Positions 1-12,696 of a stretch of DNA of 64,000 bases are shown here, one piece after another. The notes below the pieces were generated by a model. That model did no database searches. It was not told where the DNA came from and saw nothing but the letters and a program-made list of their open reading frames with translations. The DNA is from Liolophura sinensis (taxonomy: Eukaryota > Mollusca > Polyplacophora > Chitonida > Chitonidae), in NCBI RefSeq assembly GCF_032854445.1, contig NC_088295.1:52931249-52995248 (forward strand), written 5' to 3'. The stretch's first letter is position 1; each line of letters opens with the position of its first letter. The position numbers and the translations under genes were made by a program.

Positions 1-567
1 GCTATCTTTCCCGTGGTTTCTTCATTACTGGGGGTAGAACAGACTTTCAACACCTTCATCTTCGGAGTTTGTTGTATAACCCAATACTGCTGAACCTTGT
101 TTCATACCTCATCAAACTGCCTCAGGATGAAACAAGGTCCAGTGCTACTGGGTTACACAACAAACACTGCCTCGTAATGGGCGATTGAGGCGTCCTGTCA
201 CTGAGAAACAATGTAACAAATTCATCCTGCAAAAGACAGATCACTTCACCGTTCAAGACACAAGTATAGGCCAATTGCTTCAGTGATGTGATGGAGACAG
301 GGATATAACCTAATCAGTAGACACATATAACATCGCACACTCCCTACAGTATGCTGCAGGATACTATTAGTTAACATGAGTGGTTACTCAGTGGTAAGAT
401 ACAGAAACATATGGTATCAGTAACCCTCCTATCCTATCACTGAGTAACCATGTACAAATTTATCCTGCAAAATACCCATCAGTTCAATACTAAGACCAGT
501 TTATAGGTGAATCGCTTCAGTGATGTGACCACTGTTTTCACAAACAAAGTGAGATAATCTAGTCAGA

Positions 568-815
568 GTGAGAGAGTGAGTGCTTGGGGTTTAACGTCGT
601 ACTTAACAATTTTTCAGTCATAAGGCGAAGGAATCCTTAGAATGCATGTAATATGTCTCTTTGTTGCAGGACGGATTTCCACCACTCTTTTATTTAGTGG
701 TGCTTCACTGAGACGCCTTACCAAAGGCACGTAAGCCGCTCCGCCCGAGACATTATACTGATATGGGTCAACCAGTCGTTGCACTATCCCCTTCATGCTC
801 AACGCCAAGCAAGGA
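568..815 (-). mobile_element. SINE family B, 5'-truncated, with target-site duplication
   Basis: The tail (GTGAGTGCTTGGGGTTTAAC on the plus strand) and body match the copy at 10,612-10,968 in inverse orientation. A 12-bp direct repeat (AATCTAGTCAGA) flanks it at 556-567 and 816-827. The tRNA-like head is missing. The 110-residue open frame over it is not a gene. Confidence 0.85.
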
Positions 816-3800
816 AATCTAGTCAGAAGACATGAGTCCAGCTTCAGGATAAAGGAATATACATGAAACCATGTTTCTACCATGTGACCGAGTATTTTGT
901 TTGATGTGGAATAAAAGTGAAAAATGAGTATATCATTATGCAACAATCAGATGAATAAACCAACAAATGATATACAAATAGACAGACTGTGTAAGTGATT
1001 TTAAAAAACAAATTAAGTCTTCCCAGAAGTGTGAAATAATGATATATTTTGATAGCTTACTGATATAGCACCAGAAGTTTCCACTCCATCACATCACAAC
1101 TAACAAAAACAAAACTAACACTGACAACATATTACAGATAACACCAAAACTCAGCATTGATCATCACGACTTCAGGCCTGTTTCATCAAGACTGACAAAA
1201 ATCTACATAAATAACTAGTATTAAGTTAATTGTGAGCTAAATAATTTTGTAAAAAAAAAAAACCCAACCTTACATTACAATAATACACCAAACTGCAAAC
1301 AACCTCACTTAATTAAATCTTATCCATTAGCCATTCTTTTGTATAAATAGCAAGAGTCACCTCTGTGGAGAACAGTAACTGGATCCGAATTAAGACTGGC
1401 TGAAGCAATTGTAAATCCATAAAAGCTTACAGTGCAGCTGTAGAGCACATAAAGTGTGTCACAAACCTGAAGTATTGGCAACTAGTTTCTGGTCTTCTAG
1501 TTACATGTATCAGCATAACAAAGATTTTCCTTCAAGTCTTGGATTGATTCAATGTGAAATTATCCATAGTTCCTTAATAATTTGGTTCCTTCAAAACACT
1601 GAGAATTTCACATAAAATACTTCTGAATAACTAATAAATCAAAATCAGTCTTCAGTTGCCATTAGGCAAATAAAAGAAAAAGAAAATAAAAGAAAAATAA
1701 TTTGAAAAATGGGACAAATTCTTTAGAACACATCAATTGCACATTTTAGCCACACTACCTATATCGAACACTATTCGAATGTACATACACATATATACAT
1801 AATATCAAAAGTCTCCATTGACAACTGGCGCAATACCACTGATACTTCACAGAAATACTGGAATACAAAACATTCGAAAAGGAGTCAATAATTTCTGAAT
1901 GTACCGGAATGAGAAAGATATATATATTAGTTATCTATACATATATTCATATATAAGACAAAAACAAAGAGAAAACAAGTTCAAAATTGCAGCTAGAATA
2001 CAAGAATGTAGAAGTGAGAAGGTTTCCTTGTTTTTTTCTTGTACTTTTTCTCCACCTCAGAACACTCAGTATTTTTTTAACATATATATATATATATATA
2101 TGCCAAATATACATGTATACAAATAGATAGATATGTATTGTATATATACACAAACTCAGTCACAACTCAGACACCAACTTTGATCATTTTCAGTTAATTA
2201 TGCCGAAACTCTCTTGAGGAAGGATGACCTTCAACTAGTAATTTCTCTGAATCTGATCAGTTATTTTTATAATGGATTTAGTGTACTTTTTTTTGTCAAC
2301 ATCATCTTCAACCATTACTATTCATAACATTTCATTTATCAGTTTTTTTTCCTTCTTTATATATATACTTTTTTTGTTACTTTTATATACATATATATAC
2401 ATACATTTTTTTTTTAATTTTTATTTTAATATTTTTTTTATAGCACACTTAAGATTTTGATTTAGAAGGGTGGTAGAAAGTGACATTTGTCAGTTACAAA
2501 TCTGTCAGTACAACACTGCAAAACAAAAGTTAATTTCAACAAATATATGTTCACATATGAACTAATTAACATTTATAATACAGGTAATTGTATTCTTATG
2601 AGGTATGTCATTAATGGCAAAAATGTGGAGTTCTGGAAGAAATGCAGTTTCAAAACCCAGATAATAAAACAAAGCATAAGAAGACTAGAATGAATATTTG
2701 AAGCATAGAGTAATTAAAAAGTACAATTCATATTTTCTCAAAATTAATAACCCTACCTCACACATACCACAAGGACCACAGCTAACTTGGTCCCTCCATA
2801 GAACATTTCTTCACCTTACTACAGTTCACAAAATTCATTATACAAATAGTTTGAAAACAGGAGCAACAATGACTTACATGTAAGTTAATGCATATTCAAT
2901 TTTCTAAATATAGGCATTCAAAATGTATTCATGAATACACAACCATATATAGATATACATATCAATACATGCAATTCTGTACACGTTTGGCAACTCAACC
3001 GAGCACAAAATGATAACAAAATGCAATATACCTTCAGTAATCATGCAATAGATGCAAGTTTTCAGACATTTCCAACATTTTCAAAAGATGGGAATTCCCT
3101 GCAAGTTAAACCATGCAGTGTGAAGGTCTTCAAGTGTGTAAACCAGGCAACATAAATCCCTGGTTTAACACCCTGATCATCCAACAAAATTGCATAACTA
3201 AATCATGATTTGATCAGAATAGGGCTTAATTAACTTAAGATTAGCTAATTATTCTTAGAACAGACATTTCATTTCTAGTGACGCCCAGTTTTCAAAAACA
3301 CCTTCATTTACCAGCCAGCAACCTCTATCATTATATACAGTCCAAATCCTTCCACTACTGGTGGAAATACCACTCCCACATATAAATCATATATCAACTC
3401 TTAAACTTACATAACAAATGACAGACTTCCCTAGCTACAGGTGGGTGATAGCAATTCAAAGGAGTGGACATTTCTAATAAATACAATTCCTAGATTTCAT
3501 GTCATAGTACATGGAGTACAGTATCATGACCTTGCAATGGATCACAAACATATTATCACCATAATACATTTTCACATCATTATGGCTTAGTAAGATCTCT
3601 TCCAGCTGTGATAACTAAAATTCTGGCAACAACACTGTTGGGGGTATTATGTTTAAATGCACATGGCTGTGCACTGAAGCTTGAATTAGCACATTATAAA
3701 CATTATCAGCAAGTACTGTGATGATTTTCACAACCTGCGTCATTAGAAAAATCAGACACTCATGTGACATCGAATACCAGAAAAAAATATGTCACACATC

Positions 3801-4369
3801 CAATTCCTAACCACAAAGCTGGCAAACTAATAGTGCAACTATTTAACCGTTTGGTTGTCAAAAATAGCAAGGGAGATATCACGGGAATGTGAGAATATCA
3901 CAACTACAGAGCTGCCAATTCAAACACACATACTCTATGCATTACCGATATGTAGGCTAATCAAACAAGTGACTTTTAGGTCAACATCATACATTCCTAT
4001 CTGATTGATTTAGTGCATTCAATTATAGATATCTTACACAATGACCTGACACTTGCTGGCAATGTTTACTCATACAACATACATTACCAACTGAGTGGTT
4101 TCTTTTAGGAACAGCACTGGTCTTTTTATTAAACACAAAAGAGGACCTACATACACACCAATAAAGCCATAACCCCTACCTCCAAGAACACCTGTACAAG
4201 TGCACATTCACACAAGTATGGTATTTTAAAACAAAACAAAACAAAAGGGTCCAAGAAAAAAATTAATAAAATATAATTATCAATAACAAAACTTGCATGA
4301 AAACAAAAAATACGTAACAAAAACAAAACCAAACCATAAAAACAAACCTACATGCACTTGTAAACTTTT

Positions 4370-4835
4370 AATAAAATCATGGACCAGAATGGCACAAATC
4401 TATGTAAACTTTCAACAAGATGTATGATCAGCCTGGCACAAATCTATGTAAACTTTTAACAAGATCTATGATCAGCCTGGCATAAATCTATGTGAACTTA
4501 CAAGATCTATGATCAGCCTGGCACAAATCTATGTAAACTTTTAACAAGATGTATGATCAGCCTGGCATGAATCTATGTAAACTTTTAACAAGATCTATGA
4601 TCAGCCTGGCATAAATCTATGTGAACTTACAAGATCTATGATCAGCCTGGCACAAATCTATGTAAAATTTTAACAAGATCTATGATCAGCCTGGCACAAA
4701 TCTATGTAAACTTTTAACAAGATGTATGATCAGCAGGGCACAAATCTATGTAAACTTTTAACAAGATCTATGATCAGCCTGGCACAAATCTATGTAACCT
4801 TTTCACAAGATCTATGATCAGCATGACACAAATCT
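4370..4835. repeat. Minisatellite, 44-bp unit
   Basis: About ten copies of a unit containing ACAAGATCTATGATCAGCCT and AATCTATGTAAACTTTTA; some copies are shortened to about 38 bp by loss of the TTTTAA segment. Confidence 0.9.
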
Positions 4836-5441
4836 AGGCATATCTATCTAATTTAGTAACATGACATACTTCACATTTTTGTAATATAGAAAAAATGTTT
4901 GTGGGAAATATTGAGTTTATATAGAGATGGAATCAAAATCTCAAATTCACTCCAAACAGTCGAGAATTTAATTGTTTATATTGTTCAGCTTTTGTAATAC
5001 ACTGACAGCATAATGAATATAACAATGGAGGAGTTGGGAGCTGTAGACAACACAGCCTGGACTAAATATAGAAATATATGTATATGCAGATCTCGTACAT
5101 CAACTGGTCTACCAGGTAATTATTTTAACTAATGCTAAATAACATAGCGAACACAACACTCATTACAGTTTTGCAACAAAAGCAATAATGGAAGACTCTT
5201 AAAAAGTGTACAAAAATTTGCTCTGAGTTCACAAATACAAAAATGTAGCTGAGTGTTTCAAGAAAAGTAGCTGCAAAATGCTTGACAATATTTTGTCTAT
5301 GCCATTCTCCATAAATCTGAAGAGTGATGTTACCAATGTACAGGATAATACTGAAGGATCAAGTTTGTAGTAACCTTCACCTTGGGAAGTTCAGCAAAGT
5401 TTGCGGACGAGGAACAAGTATACCAAACAGTTTATAAACTT

Positions 5442-5567
5442 TCACATCCTCTGTCCATGCATGTCTTCAATGTCACTGTGATAAAACAACAACAGCAACA
5501 AGATACTGCCAGCAGGACAGAAGAACGAACTGCCTATGCAGTCACCATCTTGTTTCAATGGCAAAGA
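5442..5567 (-). CDS. Possible terminal NELL exon (weak)
   Basis: This is the only plausible candidate seen for the last exon. After an in-phase acceptor (GCCAG) the frame reads SLPLKQDGDCIGSSFFCPAG, then a leucine run from CAA repeats, and stops at 5,442-5,444. D-G-D-C followed by a further C-P recalls a VWC second half, whereas vertebrate NELL ends N-G-x-x-C-C-S-V-D-x-x-C. An alternative acceptor at 5,577 would add F-R-Q. The leucine run and the imperfect cysteine spacing argue against it. It adjoins a 41-bp minisatellite. Transcript data would settle this. Confidence 0.25.
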   Translation of the reverse strand, partial: SLPLKQDGDCIGSSFFCPAGSILLLLLFYHSDIEDMHGQRM

Positions 5568-5594
5568 CTGGCGAAACTGTACGAATGATACTGA

Positions 5595-6260
5595 ACACAG
5601 CATAATTCTCCAATATATGAAGTGTGATGTTATCTGTCTGGGATAATTCTCCAATATTTGAAGGGTGATGTTACCGATCTAGGCTATTTCTCCAATATTT
5701 GAAGAGTGATATATTACCTGTCTGGGATAATTCTCCAGAGATCTGAAGTGTGATGTTACATGTCTGGGATAATTCTCCAATAACTGAAGAGTGATGTTAC
5801 CTGTCTATACTAATTCACCAACATCTGAAGGGTGATGTTACCTGTCTATACTAATTCTCCAATATGTGAAGGGTGATGTTACCTGTCTATATTAATTCAC
5901 CAATATCTGAAGGGTGATGTTACCTGTCTATACTAATTCTCCAATATGTGAAGGGTGATGTTACCTGTCTATATTAATTCACCAATATCTGAAGGGTGAT
6001 GTTACCTGTCTATACTATTTCACCAATATCTGAAGGGTGATGTTACCTGTCTATACTAATTCTCCAATATCTGAAGGGTGATGTTACCTGTCTATACTAA
6101 TTCTCCAATATCTGAAGAGTGATGTTACCTGTCTATACTAATTCTCCAATATCTGAAGGGTAATGTTACCAGTCTATACTAATTCTCCATATATCTGAAG
6201 AGTGATGTTACCTGTCTATACTAATTCTCCAATATTTGAAGGGTGATGTTACCAGTCTAG
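5595..6260. repeat. Minisatellite, about 41-bp unit
   Basis: About 16 copies of a unit containing AATTCTCCAATATCTGAAGG and GTGATGTTACCTGTCTATAC. Unit differences cluster at GGG/GAG and at the CTATACT end. It begins beside the weak terminal-exon candidate. Confidence 0.92.
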
Positions 6261-6354
6261 ATAATCCCAGTATTATTATTACCAGTCTAGGTTAATACTC
6301 AATAGAGCTCAAGACAGATGTTACATGGTAAGGCATTCTCCATATATCTCAAAC

Positions 6355-6492
6355 CAAAAGATATTACCACTCTAGGTTAATTCTCCAAAGGATATCACCA
6401 CTGTAGGTTAATTCTCCAAAGGATATCACCAGTGTAGATTAATTCTCCAAAGGATATCACCAATGTAGGTTAATTCTCCAAAGAGCTCAAGA
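6355..6492. repeat. Short tandem array, about 31-bp unit
   Basis: Four copies of AAAGGATATCACCACTGTAG followed by GTTAATTCTCC. The GTTAATTCTCC half resembles the neighbouring 41-bp array, so the two may share an origin. Confidence 0.8.
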
Positions 6493-7422
6493 GGACTATT
6501 ATCAGCTTATTCTCCTAAACACATGTCTGGTTGAAAGCACAACAAATATGACCAGCCTGAAACAAAACATAAACACAATGAATGGTGGTCAGGTAACAAT
6601 CCTCCCACAACACTCCCGTAATTATACCCTTTTTGAGTTACAGTTCTGCCATAAAATTTGACACACTTACCATAGGTCAAAAGATTGAATGAAACAAACG
6701 ATTGTTGTTCAGAGCAAATAAACAATACGATGTCTAAATACAGCTTGTGCATGTGATTGAAACAATCTAAAGCAAAACAACCTAAATCTTGTTACAAGCA
6801 TTAACATATTAATTTAACAACACACATGTATTTCTGCTAATTTTGACGTCCAGGACTCTCCTCAATGCACAAAGGGGCCATTCACAAAGCATGTATTCTT
6901 AAAAGCCAGGAATTTTGATCTACAGCATGTATCTTGTACAAAATTGTTAGTCCACAAAATGTATAGGACTACAACAACAGCGGAATGAGTGAATTTGATC
7001 TTTCAGTACTTAAAGTTGGTAAACACACACAATTAAACAGATTCGTTGATCGTTGCCATAATCCAAGTTTAATTAACTGAATAAATATGCCATGTGTTAT
7101 TGACTGAAATTAACATGCATTTGACAAAATATACCCCCAACGCCTCAAAAAAACCCAATGATATTTTGCTCTCTGAGTGTGAACTTGAGAGTGCTTATCC
7201 TCAGCATCAGAAGTGACAAGCCATACAAACTTTATTTGTCAAAAACAAAATTCATTGACTAATCAATTTAAGCTGTCCACACGAAAAATGTGCTATCATT
7301 TGCGACACTGACAAGAATCATATATTCTTGTTTCTTACACCCACCAATCGTAGACATACATGTTTTTATGTATCTCCAAAATTTTGTATTTGTTTACTTG
7401 GCTGTGCTTTTAAGCTTCTTAC

Positions 7423-7656
7423 CTTGCACTCACAAAATGTACAGGGGTCATTGTCGAGGGTCCAGACATGACTGTTTGGATAGGTGAACTGTTTATAGAC
7501 ACAGGTTGATTGCGACAGGTCCATGCCCCCCACAGACTGATCTAATAGACAAGGGTTATCTTCAGCACATCGAGGGCAGCAGTCGCCTGGCAACTGTACT
7601 TGTGATTGGCAGGTAACAGTGGGGCAATCCATTGGCCAGCAGTCAATCTCACCATC
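7423..7656 (-). CDS. NELL1/2: NELL exon: end of VWC4 and start of VWC5
   Basis: 234 nt, phase 0 both ends; acceptor CATCAG, donor GTAAGA. It encodes DGEIDCWPMDCPTVTC, then PGDCCPRCAEDNPC and HVWTLDNDPCTFCECK. D-G-E-x-D-C-W-P-x-x-C-P and C-C-P-R-C closely match vertebrate NELL; the last part is the opening of the final truncated VWC motif (W-T-x-x-x-x-P-C-T-x-C-x-C-K). A short terminal exon with the stop codon is expected downstream. Confidence 0.96.
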
Positions 7657-7914
7657 CTGATGAATATTAGATTGTAACTGCCATTAACATTTACAATTTT
7701 TTTAACGTTTTTTTTTTTTTATATAAATGAGCAAAACCTTTTATAACACACTTGTTAACTCAAGAAACTGATTCCATTTTGTGCCACAAAAAGGCATTAA
7801 AAGTAAAATGTCTTAGTTTAACGCATGATCTTTTATCAATATCATCCTGGCTGACTCCATGCTGTTTTATATATCACAAACTCAACTTCTACACATTGCT
7901 GTATCCTTCGTAAA

Positions 7915-8622
7915 ATCTATCTATTGTAACCAAACATAACGCACACTACAAATACCAGGTACTAGTCTTAATCGATCAACTGTACCCAAACATGACACAC
8001 ACTACAAATACCGGATGCTAGTCTTAAGAGATCAACTGTAACCACACATAATGCACAGTACAAATACCAGGTACTAGTCTTAAGCAATCAACTGTAACCA
8101 CACATAATGCACTCTACAAATACCAGGTACTAGTCTTAAGCGATCAACTGTAACCAAACATGACACACATTACAAACACCAGGTGGTAGTCTTGCATGAT
8201 CAACTGTAACCAAACATGATGCACACTACAAATACTAGGTGCTGGTCTTGCATAATCAACTGTAACCAAACGAGACACACTCTACAAATACCAGGTGGTA
8301 GTCTTAAGTGATCAACTGTAACCAAACATAACGCACACTACATATACCAGGTGCTGGTCTTAAGTGATCAACTGTACCCAAACATGACACACACTACAAA
8401 CACCAGGCGTTAGTCTTAAATGATCAACTGTAACCAAAGATGACGCACACTACAAACACCAGGTGTTAGTCTTAAGCGATCAACTGTAACCAAACATGAC
8501 CCTCACTACAAATACCAGGTGCTGGTCTTATCAACTGTAACCAAACATGACACACACTACAAATACCAGGTGCTAGTTTTGCATGATCAACTGTAACCAA
8601 ACATGATGCACACTACAAATCA
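7915..8622. repeat. Minisatellite, 56-bp unit, in the intron between VWC exons
   Basis: About 12 copies of a unit with AACCAAACATGACACACACT, ACAAATACCAGGTGCTAGTC and TTAAGCGATCAACTGT. One copy lacks TTAAGTGA-like bases. On the minus strand each unit has a pyrimidine-rich GGTTACAG, which looks acceptor-like but has no exon sequence after it. Confidence 0.92.
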
Positions 8623-8665
8623 ACCATTATGGCTCACCAATATCACCTGCTACTCTACCACTCAC

Positions 8666-8836
8666 CAAACATTCACAGATCTGGCACTGGAATAGCCACT
8701 GATCTCCATTCTGGAGCAAGAGAGGTAACTCTTGGTGGTTACACTGGGAGTTGAAGTCACAATGGGGGCAGCACTTGTAGTTCACTGTTGGGGCGCTACA
8801 GTCGCATGTCTTATGATGACACTCCGTAACACCAGC
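8666..8836 (-). CDS. NELL1/2: NELL exon: end of VWC3 and start of VWC4
   Basis: 171 nt, phase 0 both ends; acceptor GATAG, donor GTGAGT. It encodes AGVTECHHKTCDCSAPTVNY and KCCPHCDFNSQCNHQ, then LQNGDQWLFQCQICECL. T-C-D-C and C-C-P-x-C-D close VWC3, and W-x-F-x-C-x-x-C-x-C opens VWC4, the same split as in vertebrate NELL. A 56-bp minisatellite begins about 45 bp beyond the donor. Confidence 0.95.
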
Positions 8837-9000
8837 CTATCACAACAACATCAACAACACTGATTAATGCATCTGGAAAATGTTCTGGCATACTTAAGAG
8901 TGATTATGAATAGCATGAATCAAATAGAATTATTAACAATTTCACAAATGCAATTACTCTGCTTTATGAATGACAGCATATCTATTCACTAGGCTATTGA

Positions 9001-9223
9001 TTTATTTATTTATTTATCTGATTCGTGTTTTACGCCGTACTCAAAAATATTTCACTTATACGATGGCGGCCAGCATTATGGTTGGAGAAACCCATGACCA
9101 TCCGCAGGTTGCCAGCAGACCTTCCCACCGACGGCCAGAGAGGAAGCCAGCATGAGCTGGACTTGAACTCACAGCCACCGCACTGGTGAGAGACTCCTGG
9201 GTCATTAAGCTGACCAACTGAGC
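9001..9223 (-). mobile_element. SINE family A with 14-bp target-site duplication
   Basis: A tRNA-derived SINE in inverse orientation: (TTTA)n tail, GTGTTTTACGCCGTACTCAA tail motif, CAGCATTATGG core, and a tRNA-like head on the minus strand whose box B region reads GTGAGTTCAAGTCC. The perfect 14-bp repeat CACTAGGCTATTGA flanks it at 8,987-9,000 and 9,224-9,237. Confidence 0.95.
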
Positions 9224-9426
9224 CACTAGGCTATTGAAGTATAGACTGAAACTAAAACTTAGCACACTAAATTTGTCAAGGTCTTTCTGAAAAGTAAAAA
9301 TTCAGCATCACTCATAAGTATAAAATTGTTGGATTTACTTCGTTATCTGTCACTGGTACTTACTGCAGTAAGTAAATCCTCAAAACAAAATGAGCACTGG
9401 TAGATTTGAACTCTCAACCTAATTAC

Positions 9427-9509
9427 CTGACAAGTACACTGGGTACACGGCTCCTCTGTATGAGTCCAGTTAGTGCCACCCTCATGTTCCTCCCCATCAT
9501 ACACACAGT
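9427..9509 (-). CDS. NELL1/2: NELL exon: first half of VWC3
   Basis: 83 nt, phase 1 in, phase 0 out; acceptor TTTCAG, donor GTAATT. It encodes CVYDGEEHEGGTNWTHTEE, then PCTQCTCQ. The W-x-x-x-x-x-x-C-x-x-C-x-C pattern is the first half of a VWC repeat, in the place where vertebrate NELL has G-Q-V-W-T ... C-S-V-C-S-C. N-W-T is a glycosylation sequon. Confidence 0.93.
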
Positions 9510-9954
9510 CTGAAATACATTAAAACACAACATGCATCATCTGAATTTACGGTTATATTCTCTTAAAAAAATAGTCTACAATACACTGAGTATTACTCCA
9601 GGGTTTAAACACTTAAATAACATAAACCCATCTACAATATTTTATACTATATTTCGACAAAATTACACCCTAATTCTCATCAGTTCACAAAACTCCATAA
9701 ATAACTGCACAGTCAACAATATATAATATTTACAGTGAAATCTGTGAAAACCAACAATTCACAGTTCTTCCTCCCCCTCCCCCCCCCCAAAAAAAAACCC
9801 ATTGCAGTGTACATTTTCACAGGTGTGATTAGCAATGTTGCACAACTTGAGTTAATAAACACAGCCAGAGTTCACTGGTTCCGGTATACTAGATTGGATT
9901 GTAGGTAATTTAAATGGATAAAAGTGGACCGTATAAATCAGCCAGTGTTGACAA

Positions 9955-10452
9955 GATTTTGGTGTATCAAGCATCCGGTGTATCAAGCGTCCGGTGTATC
10001 AAGTGTCCGGTGTATCAAGCGTCCGGTGTATCAAGGGTTCGGTGTATCAAGGGTGCAGTGTATCAAGCGTCCAGTGTATCAAGGGCCTGTTGTATCAAGG
10101 GCTCGGTGTATCAAAGGTCCGGTGTATTAAGGGTCCGGTGTATCAAGGGCCCGGTGTATCAACATTCCGGTGTATCAAGGGTCTGGTGTATCAACGTTCA
10201 GGTGTATCAAGGGTCCGGTGTACCAAGGGCCAGGTGTATCAACATTCCAGTGCATCAAGGGTTCTGTGTATCAAGGGTCCGGTGTATCAAACATCCGGTG
10301 TATCAAGCATCCGATGCATCAACATTCAGGTGTATCAAGGGTCCAGTGTATCAACATTCAGGTGTATCAAGTGTCCGGTGTATCAACATTCAGGTGTATC
10401 AAGGGTTCTGTGTATCAAGGGCCCGGTGTATCAAGCGTCCGGTGTATCCGGT
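9955..10452. repeat. Minisatellite, 16-bp unit
   Basis: About 31 copies of GGTGTATCAAGSGTCC-like units. Because 16 is not a multiple of three and the unit has no stop in this strand, three overlapping open frames (up to 190 codons) cross it; none is a gene. Confidence 0.95.
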
Positions 10453-10611
10453 GTATTTGAACCAGCACCTCCTGTGTCCTTGGTGATAACTGCTTTCACA
10501 TCACACAGTCAACAATGTAGTAGCACATAGGTAATGCCATTATTTACACATTTTCTGTACTGGCACCCCAAAGGTCATTCTTTGCACAGGTTTAGTTTAT
10601 CCACCCTAGAG

Positions 10612-10968
10612 ACCGGCCCGGATAGCACAGCGTCCGCTTCGGGACCGGTAGATCCAGGCTCAATCTTTGATCGAGTCACACCTAAGACTTTAAAAGAGGA
10701 AGTTGTAACTTCCTCATTTGGCGTTCAGCATGATGGGGATAGTGCAACGACTGGTTAACCCGTATCAGTATAATGGCTCGGGCGGGGCGGCTTACTTGCC
10801 TTCGGTAAGTCGTCTCAGTGAAGCAGCACTAAATAAAAGAGCAGTGGAAATCCGTCCTGCAACAAGGGAGGCACATTACACGTACATGCACCCTAATGAT
10901 TCCTTCGTTGTCATATGACTGAAAAATTGTTGAGTACGACGTTAAACCCCAAGCACTCACTCACTCAC
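10612..10968 (+). mobile_element. SINE family B, near full length, with target-site duplication
   Basis: A 357-bp element. The head (GGCCCGGATAGCACAGCGTC) and TTGATCGAGTCACACC resemble degenerate tRNA boxes A and B, the middle has GGCTCGGGCGGGGCGGCTTA, and the tail is TTGAGTACGACGTTAAACCC followed by (CACT)n. The 12-bp repeat TCCACCCTAGAG flanks it at 10,600-10,611 and 10,969-10,980. Confidence 0.93.
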
Positions 10969-11137
10969 TCCACCCTAGAGCTTTTCAGTTTGGACACTAC
11001 CCAGCTTAGAAACTGACATAGGAACACTTGCAAATTACAATGACTAATATGCAAGTACATATTCACTTCAGAGCCGTTGACAAAATATTTTAAATATTAA
11101 ACAAATTTTCTTAAGAAGCAAAAGTAGAAGTACTCAC

Positions 11138-11257
11138 TGAAGACACAGTTGCCCCTTGGGTGAGGACACAAGCACTGATAACCCCCTTCTGTATTCTCAC
11201 ATGTCAGACTGGGATGACAGGTATGGCCATCCCCCTCCCCAGTACATTCATTAATAT
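11138..11257 (-). CDS. NELL1/2: NELL exon: EGF6 (calcium-binding)
   Basis: 120 nt, phase 1 both ends; acceptor GACTAG, donor GTGAGT. It encodes DINECTGEGDGHTCHPSLTC, then ENTEGGYQCLCPHPRGNC. D-I-N-E-C and C-x-N-x4-Y-x-C mark a calcium-binding EGF repeat, and the compact C-terminal half with P-x-x-x-x-C matches vertebrate EGF6 (C-L-C-P-S-G-P-S-C). The exon does not appear as a usable open frame and was found by motif. Confidence 0.95.
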
Positions 11258-12326
11258 CTAGTCAAAAGAAAACATGGAAGCATGTATCGCTGGGACTGGT
11301 TACTGATATTACATTATCATCTTGAAATGAGGTAGACCTCTCAATCAACTGAAGCAACTAACCTCAAGGGCAACACATACTCTTAATAATCTATTTATCA
11401 AATAAGCACAAAATTGTAGAAAAATGAACACAATTTCTCACCAATCTGTACGATGACTTACCACAACCAGACAACTTGCGAAGACAAATGGAGTTCAAGT
11501 GCAATACCTCTTGAAATTGAAATGATTATGATCTATTTCAAATATTTCATTAGTTGCAGGGGCAAAATAAACAAAAATAGTAATTTCCCGATAACTTTGT
11601 ATACAACATGAGGTTGTTTCACAACACGCAGGCATGTACCCCGAGGCCACTGCATGAAAGCTGTCACAAGAGACAGGTATGGGTGATATGAGAAAAGTTT
11701 CAACACAGTATGTTTAAAAATCAGCCTACATGTCATAGCAATCATCATGGTAGAGATGACTGGACTGCTCAAGTCTGTAGTAAAAGTGTGAGCGAGCAAC
11801 ATTCTTGCACTTTTTCATTTGCATTCTATAAAGCTGGATTCATGAAAATGGGAATTGTTTGGTTGAAATTTGAACCTTATCACCCCTGAAACCACTTGGT
11901 GCTTGGTTGAAAATCTGGTAAAGCTGCGATTATCACTGTCCAAGTGTTTCAAACTAGGCCTAGGTTAGTCATTTTCACTGAAAGTGAAGTTTAGCTCTGT
12001 GTTCAAATGATACTGTCATATTCATAAACCATATCAGACACAGAAAACACTGGAGGCTTCTGTGTATCATTAATGCTTTGTCTTCCTGAGAAAATATATA
12101 CCCATTGGATTTATCTCAAGGTTTCCTCAAGCACCATTATTATCCTTCAATCTTTATGAAAAATGCATTCATGTTCTGCGCAAAGTTTGGAAACCAAACA
12201 ACTAAATATTTACACTCATTTCCTGTGAAATTGGTAAAATGTAGGTTGAATTCAAGTGCTTGATACTGAATACATTATTTCAATCCTGAATCAACTGCTG
12301 GTAGATAAATATGGTACAAGTCTCAC

Positions 12327-12467
12327 CTAAGCAGAGCCGGCCATACTGGTTGTCTGTCCACAGACTGTGATATCCCTCCTCACACTGGCAATGGTACCAA
12401 CCGGGCAAGTTCATGCACAACGAGTGGGGGCCACAAGTGGCTATAGCCAAATTACATTCGTCAACAT
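12327..12467 (-). CDS. NELL1/2: NELL exon: EGF5 (calcium-binding)
   Basis: 141 nt, phase 1 both ends; acceptor TTGCAG, donor GTGAGA. It encodes DVDECNLAIATCGPHSLCMN, then LPGWYHCQCEEGYHS and a tail ending R-L-C-L. The N-L-P-G-W-Y-H-C-x-C block is identical to vertebrate NELL EGF5, making this the most diagnostic EGF exon. It keeps both the D-V-D-E calcium motif and the hydroxylation consensus. Confidence 0.97.
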
Positions 12468-12676
12468 CTGCAATGGCCAAAACTCGTTGCTACAGTGCCT
12501 TTTCAGGAGGAGATAACTCTAAAAGCTCTTCTCTATATTAAAGTTCAAGGTCAGAGTTACTGCCCCTTTAACAGGTATTCACGAATAAGAATACCTGTAG
12601 AATGTCTGGTCTGTCAAAAGTCACACTCTGCATTTCAGTACGTGGGGATAATGAAAAGAGGTCATTTTACGACACA

Positions 12677-12696
12677 CCCCCCCCCCCCCCCCCCCC
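12677..12696. repeat. Poly-C tract (poly-G on the coding strand)
   Basis: Twenty consecutive C on the plus strand. In the gene's sense this is a G20 run starting 22 nt after the EGF4 splice donor, in a 251-bp intron. Confidence 0.95.

Larger units (their letters stand above)
1..5441. other. 3' flank: AT-rich, no gene seen
   Basis: Apart from one SINE (568-815), an AT dinucleotide run near 2,083-2,101 and a 44-bp minisatellite (4,370-4,835), I see no coding signal on either strand. Short open frames here are low-complexity. It could include 3' untranslated sequence of the NELL gene, but no terminal exon border is certain. Confidence 0.5.

Noticed and set aside
614-946. Minus-strand 110-codon frame
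   Set aside because: Covers a SINE-B copy.
6838-6893. Alternative terminal exon after TTTTAAG with N-T-C-F-V-N-G then stop
   Set aside because: Only one cysteine and no match to the NELL C-terminus.
9914-10530. Open frames of 190, 178 and 96 codons
   Set aside because: Three frames of a 16-bp repeat; artefact.
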